The position numbers and the translations under genes were made by a program. This document shows, one piece after another, positions 6,278 through 7,878 of a stretch of DNA of 7,878 nt. Each line of letters begins with the position of its first letter. The first letter of the stretch is position 1. This stretch comes from Chitinophaga pinensis. GTDB lineage: Bacteria; Bacteroidota; Bacteroidia; Chitinophagales; Chitinophagaceae. The stretch spans positions 1-7,878 of the forward strand of contig CAMBGO010000102.1 in the NCBI GenBank assembly GCA_945866165.1. The letters are read 5' to 3'. Below the pieces are notes generated by a model. That model searched no databases and was not told the DNA's origin. It was given only the letters and a program-made list of their open reading frames with translations.

Positions 6278-7318
6278 ATGAACTTCAATCATGTAATCCT
6301 TTTTAAAAGAAGGAATCAGCTCACATTGCTAATTATTTCCATTTTTACTTTAATTACAGCAAGTACACAAGCCCAGGATTCTACGTGGGCTGAAAAACTT
6401 GGGTATGCTAAAGGGAAAAAAATAGTAATCCTACACGTTGATGACGTAGGAATGAGTTGGGAATCAAATCAAGGGGCAATTGGAAGTATGAAAGATGGTG
6501 TTGCCACATCATGCTCAATGATGATGCCTTGCCCTTGGATCCCTGGATATTTCAAATTTTTAAAAAACAATCCAACAACAGATGCTGGATTACACCTTAC
6601 ACTAACATCAGAATGGAAAGAATACCGTTGGGGACCATTAAGTGGGAAAAAGGCAGTGCCTGGATTGGTTGATTCAGAAGGTGCCATGTGGAGCAGTGTA
6701 GAGGACGTTGTTAAACATGCTAGTGCTACTGAAGTTGAAATGGAAATCAGGGCACAGATTGAAAGATCTAAATCGATGGGATTTGAGCCTACACATTTAG
6801 ATTCACATATGGGAACTTTATTTGCATCTCCAGCATTTTTGGAAAAATATATTGCTGCTGGAATAGAATTTAAAATTCCAGTGATGTTTCCCGGAGGACA
6901 TAATACACTCATAACAAAACAGATGGGCGTCTCTTTTGTGGAACCAAAAACAGTGAAGATGATTGCAACGAAACTTTGGGAGTCCGGCTTACCTGTAATT
7001 GATGATTTACATAATACAAGTTATTCGCTTGGATCGCTAAAGCCTTCGGAAGCGACACCTGAAAAATTAAGAGAAACCAAGACAGCATTTTATATCAATG
7101 CGCTGAAAGAGGTTGAGCCCGGCATTACTTTTATGATTATGCATTGCACAATCGGTGATCCTCATTTTTCAAAAATTTCTGACTCTGGAAAAATAAGAGA
7201 AGCAGATTATTTGGCAATGACAAACCCAGCATTAAAAGCATTTATTCAACGAGAAGGAATTATTTTAACGACCATGAGGGAATTGATGGAAAGGAGAAAA
7301 AAAATCCAAAAACTATAA
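6278..7318 (+). CDS. Exported YdjC/ChbG-HpnK family carbohydrate deacetylase
   Basis: A 346-residue protein of the YdjC-like fold (ChbG/HpnK family), metal-dependent hydrolases that deacetylate N-acetylated sugars. ChbG acts on chitobiose-phosphate and HpnK in hopanoid synthesis; the substrate here is unknown. The metal and catalytic pattern is visible: HVDDVG (His53, Asp55-Asp56), GLHLTLTSEW (His106), THLDSHMG (His173, His177) and a C-terminal MIMHCTIGDPH (His289). The N-terminus is a classic signal peptide: KRR at 10-12, a hydrophobic core at about 14-28, and a likely cut after TQA (32/33). It lacks a lipobox Cys, so it is predicted periplasmic or secreted. The frame is open to a TTG at 6236 overlapping the desulfurase stop, but ATG 6278 gives the best signal peptide. 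No Shine-Dalgarno is seen. Its stop abuts the mutS stop on the other strand. Confidence 0.82.
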   Translation: MNFNHVILFKRRNQLTLLIISIFTLITASTQAQDSTWAEKLGYAKGKKIVILHVDDVGMSWESNQGAIGSMKDGVATSCSMMMPCPWIPGYFKFLKNNPTTDAGLHLTLTSEWKEYRWGPLSGKKAVPGLVDSEGAMWSSVEDVVKHASATEVEMEIRAQIERSKSMGFEPTHLDSHMGTLFASPAFLEKYIAAGIEFKIPVMFPGGHNTLITKQMGVSFVEPKTVKMIATKLWESGLPVIDDLHNTSYSLGSLKPSEATPEKLRETKTAFYINALKEVEPGITFMIMHCTIGDPHFSKISDSGKIREADYLAMTNPALKAFIQREGIILTTMRELMERRKKIQKL

Positions 7319-7342
7319 TTAGTTTATCGTCTTTTTTATCTC
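7294..7342. terminator. Possible bidirectional terminator at the convergent deacetylase/mutS junction
   Basis: AAACTA (7310-7315) and TAGTTT (7320-7325) form a 6-base AT stem around a TAAT loop that contains the deacetylase stop. Outside it GAGA plus an A-tract (7294-7304) can pair, with internal loops, with a T-tract plus TCTC (7332-7342). Each strand therefore shows A-tract, hairpin, T-tract, the layout of a bidirectional terminator. The inner stem has only one G-C pair, so it is weak. It lies largely within the two coding ends because there is no intergenic space. Confidence 0.35.
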
Positions 7343-7878
7343 ATTTAGAATCACCAATGCCTCAACTGGAGTTAAATTATTTATATCAACATTTTCAAGG
7401 GTTTTTCGAATGTCTGAAAAAACCTCTGTATGTGCATCAAAAATAGAAAGTTGCATACCAGGCAATTCATCGCTTTCTTTTTCAAGTGGAATTGAATTCA
7501 CTTGCTTTTTTTCCAGTGATTGTAAAATTTCTTCAGCACGTTTCAAAAGACTCTTGGGCATTCCTGCCATTCTTGCAACATGAATTCCAAAGCTATGTGT
7601 ACTGCCCCCCGGAGATAGCTTTCTGAGAAAAATTATTTTATTATTGATCTCCTTATGGGTAATATGGAAATTTTTCACTCTCGGAAGATACCGCTCTAAG
7701 TCATTCATTTCATGATAATGAGTGGCAAACAAGGTCTTGGGTTTTTGAGGAGCGTCATGTAAGAATTCAGTAATACTGCATGCAATAGATATACCATCAT
7801 ATGTTGAAGTGCCCCTACCAATTTCATCCAGAAGCACAAGACTTTTCGAAGAAACATTGTTAATGATACTTGCGGTCT
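7319..7878 (-). CDS. mutS: DNA mismatch repair protein MutS, C-terminal part (5' end beyond the window)
   Basis: The last 185 residues of MutS, the mismatch-recognition ATPase that binds mispaired DNA as a dimer and recruits MutL. The frame is open to the right edge (first complete codon 7876-7874). The true start is therefore outside the window; the in-frame GTG at 7837 is an internal Val. Seen in order are the end of the ATPase domain with TASIINNVSSKSLVLLDEIG and the RGTSTYDG that follows it (Walker B at 7820-7837), the switch motif ATHYHEM, and the dimer-contact region STHSFGIHVARMAGMP. A linker then carries QLSIF (7439-7453), which resembles a beta-clamp binding motif, and the tail ends in the usual LTPVEALVILNEIKK helices. 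No key residue is missing in the visible part. It is convergent with the deacetylase gene and not obviously related to it in function. Confidence 0.96.
   Translation of the reverse strand, partial: TASIINNVSSKSLVLLDEIGRGTSTYDGISIACSITEFLHDAPQKPKTLFATHYHEMNDLERYLPRVKNFHITHKEINNKIIFLRKLSPGGSTHSFGIHVARMAGMPKSLLKRAEEILQSLEKKQVNSIPLEKESDELPGMQLSIFDAHTEVFSDIRKTLENVDINNLTPVEALVILNEIKKTIN

Noticed and set aside
6469..6912. Minus-strand open frame inside the deacetylase gene (147 codons)
   Set aside because: It is antisense to the conserved metal-binding core of the YdjC-family protein, with no recognisable motif or start signal.
7838..7878. A complete small MutS-like gene starting at GTG 7837
   Set aside because: The frame stays open to the window edge and encodes the expected MutS residues before Walker B, so the gene is simply cut by the window.
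1..7878. Mobile element, phage, CRISPR, tRNA/rRNA or defence system
   Set aside because: No transposase or integrase, no regularly spaced repeats, no RNA gene signature and no nuclease or toxin domains were seen. All eight genes are metabolic, envelope or repair genes.

Overview
The window looks like an ordinary chromosomal segment from a member of the Bacteroidota, most likely of the Chitinophagaceae/Sphingobacteria/Cytophagia type. The reasons are the AT-rich composition, weak or absent Shine-Dalgarno sequences, a TAnnTTTG-type promoter element, a phosphoglucosamine mutase of the archaeal-like Bacteroidota type (starting MALIKSISGIRG), and the general style of the proteins. No rRNA, tRNA, CRISPR array, insertion sequence, integrase or phage gene is visible, and every gene belongs to a recognisable family.

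Left block, minus strand (1-3537): four genes packed head to tail. In transcription order they are a PAP2-family membrane phosphatase, a CNNM/CBS/CorC 'hemolysin' family membrane protein, an SDR-family oxidoreductase, and kynureninase (cut by the left edge). The junctions are an ATGA stop/start overlap, a 4-base gap and a 7-base gap, so this is very probably one operon. The two distal genes belong together in kynurenine/tryptophan degradation. The two proximal genes are envelope functions with no obvious metabolic link to it. The SDR has lost both residues of the YxxxK catalytic motif (Ser and Arg instead), as in a known degenerate SDR subgroup.

Divergent control region (3538-3683): about 146 AT-rich bases separate the left operon from the plus-strand genes. 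They contain two abutting palindromes near the phosphatase start, but no convincing promoter.

Right block, plus strand (3684-7318): glmM (GlcN-6-P to GlcN-1-P for cell-wall precursors), a class I NifS/IscS-like cysteine desulfurase, and an exported YdjC/ChbG-type deacetylase, spaced by 45 and 38 bases. The glmM-desulfurase gap carries a dyad that could hide the desulfurase ribosome-binding region in read-through transcripts. A Bacteroidota-type -7 element overlaps its left arm.

Right edge (7319-7878): the C-terminal third of the MutS ATPase domain region and tail, on the minus strand. It is convergent with the deacetylase gene and has no bases between the two stop codons. An imperfect inverted repeat centred on that junction, with A- and T-tracts, may be a shared bidirectional terminator.

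I did not find a new defence, mobile or biosynthetic system here. The most worthwhile leads are the SDR active-site substitution in a kynurenine context, the exported YdjC-family enzyme, the leader dyad before the desulfurase, and the zero-gap convergent junction.
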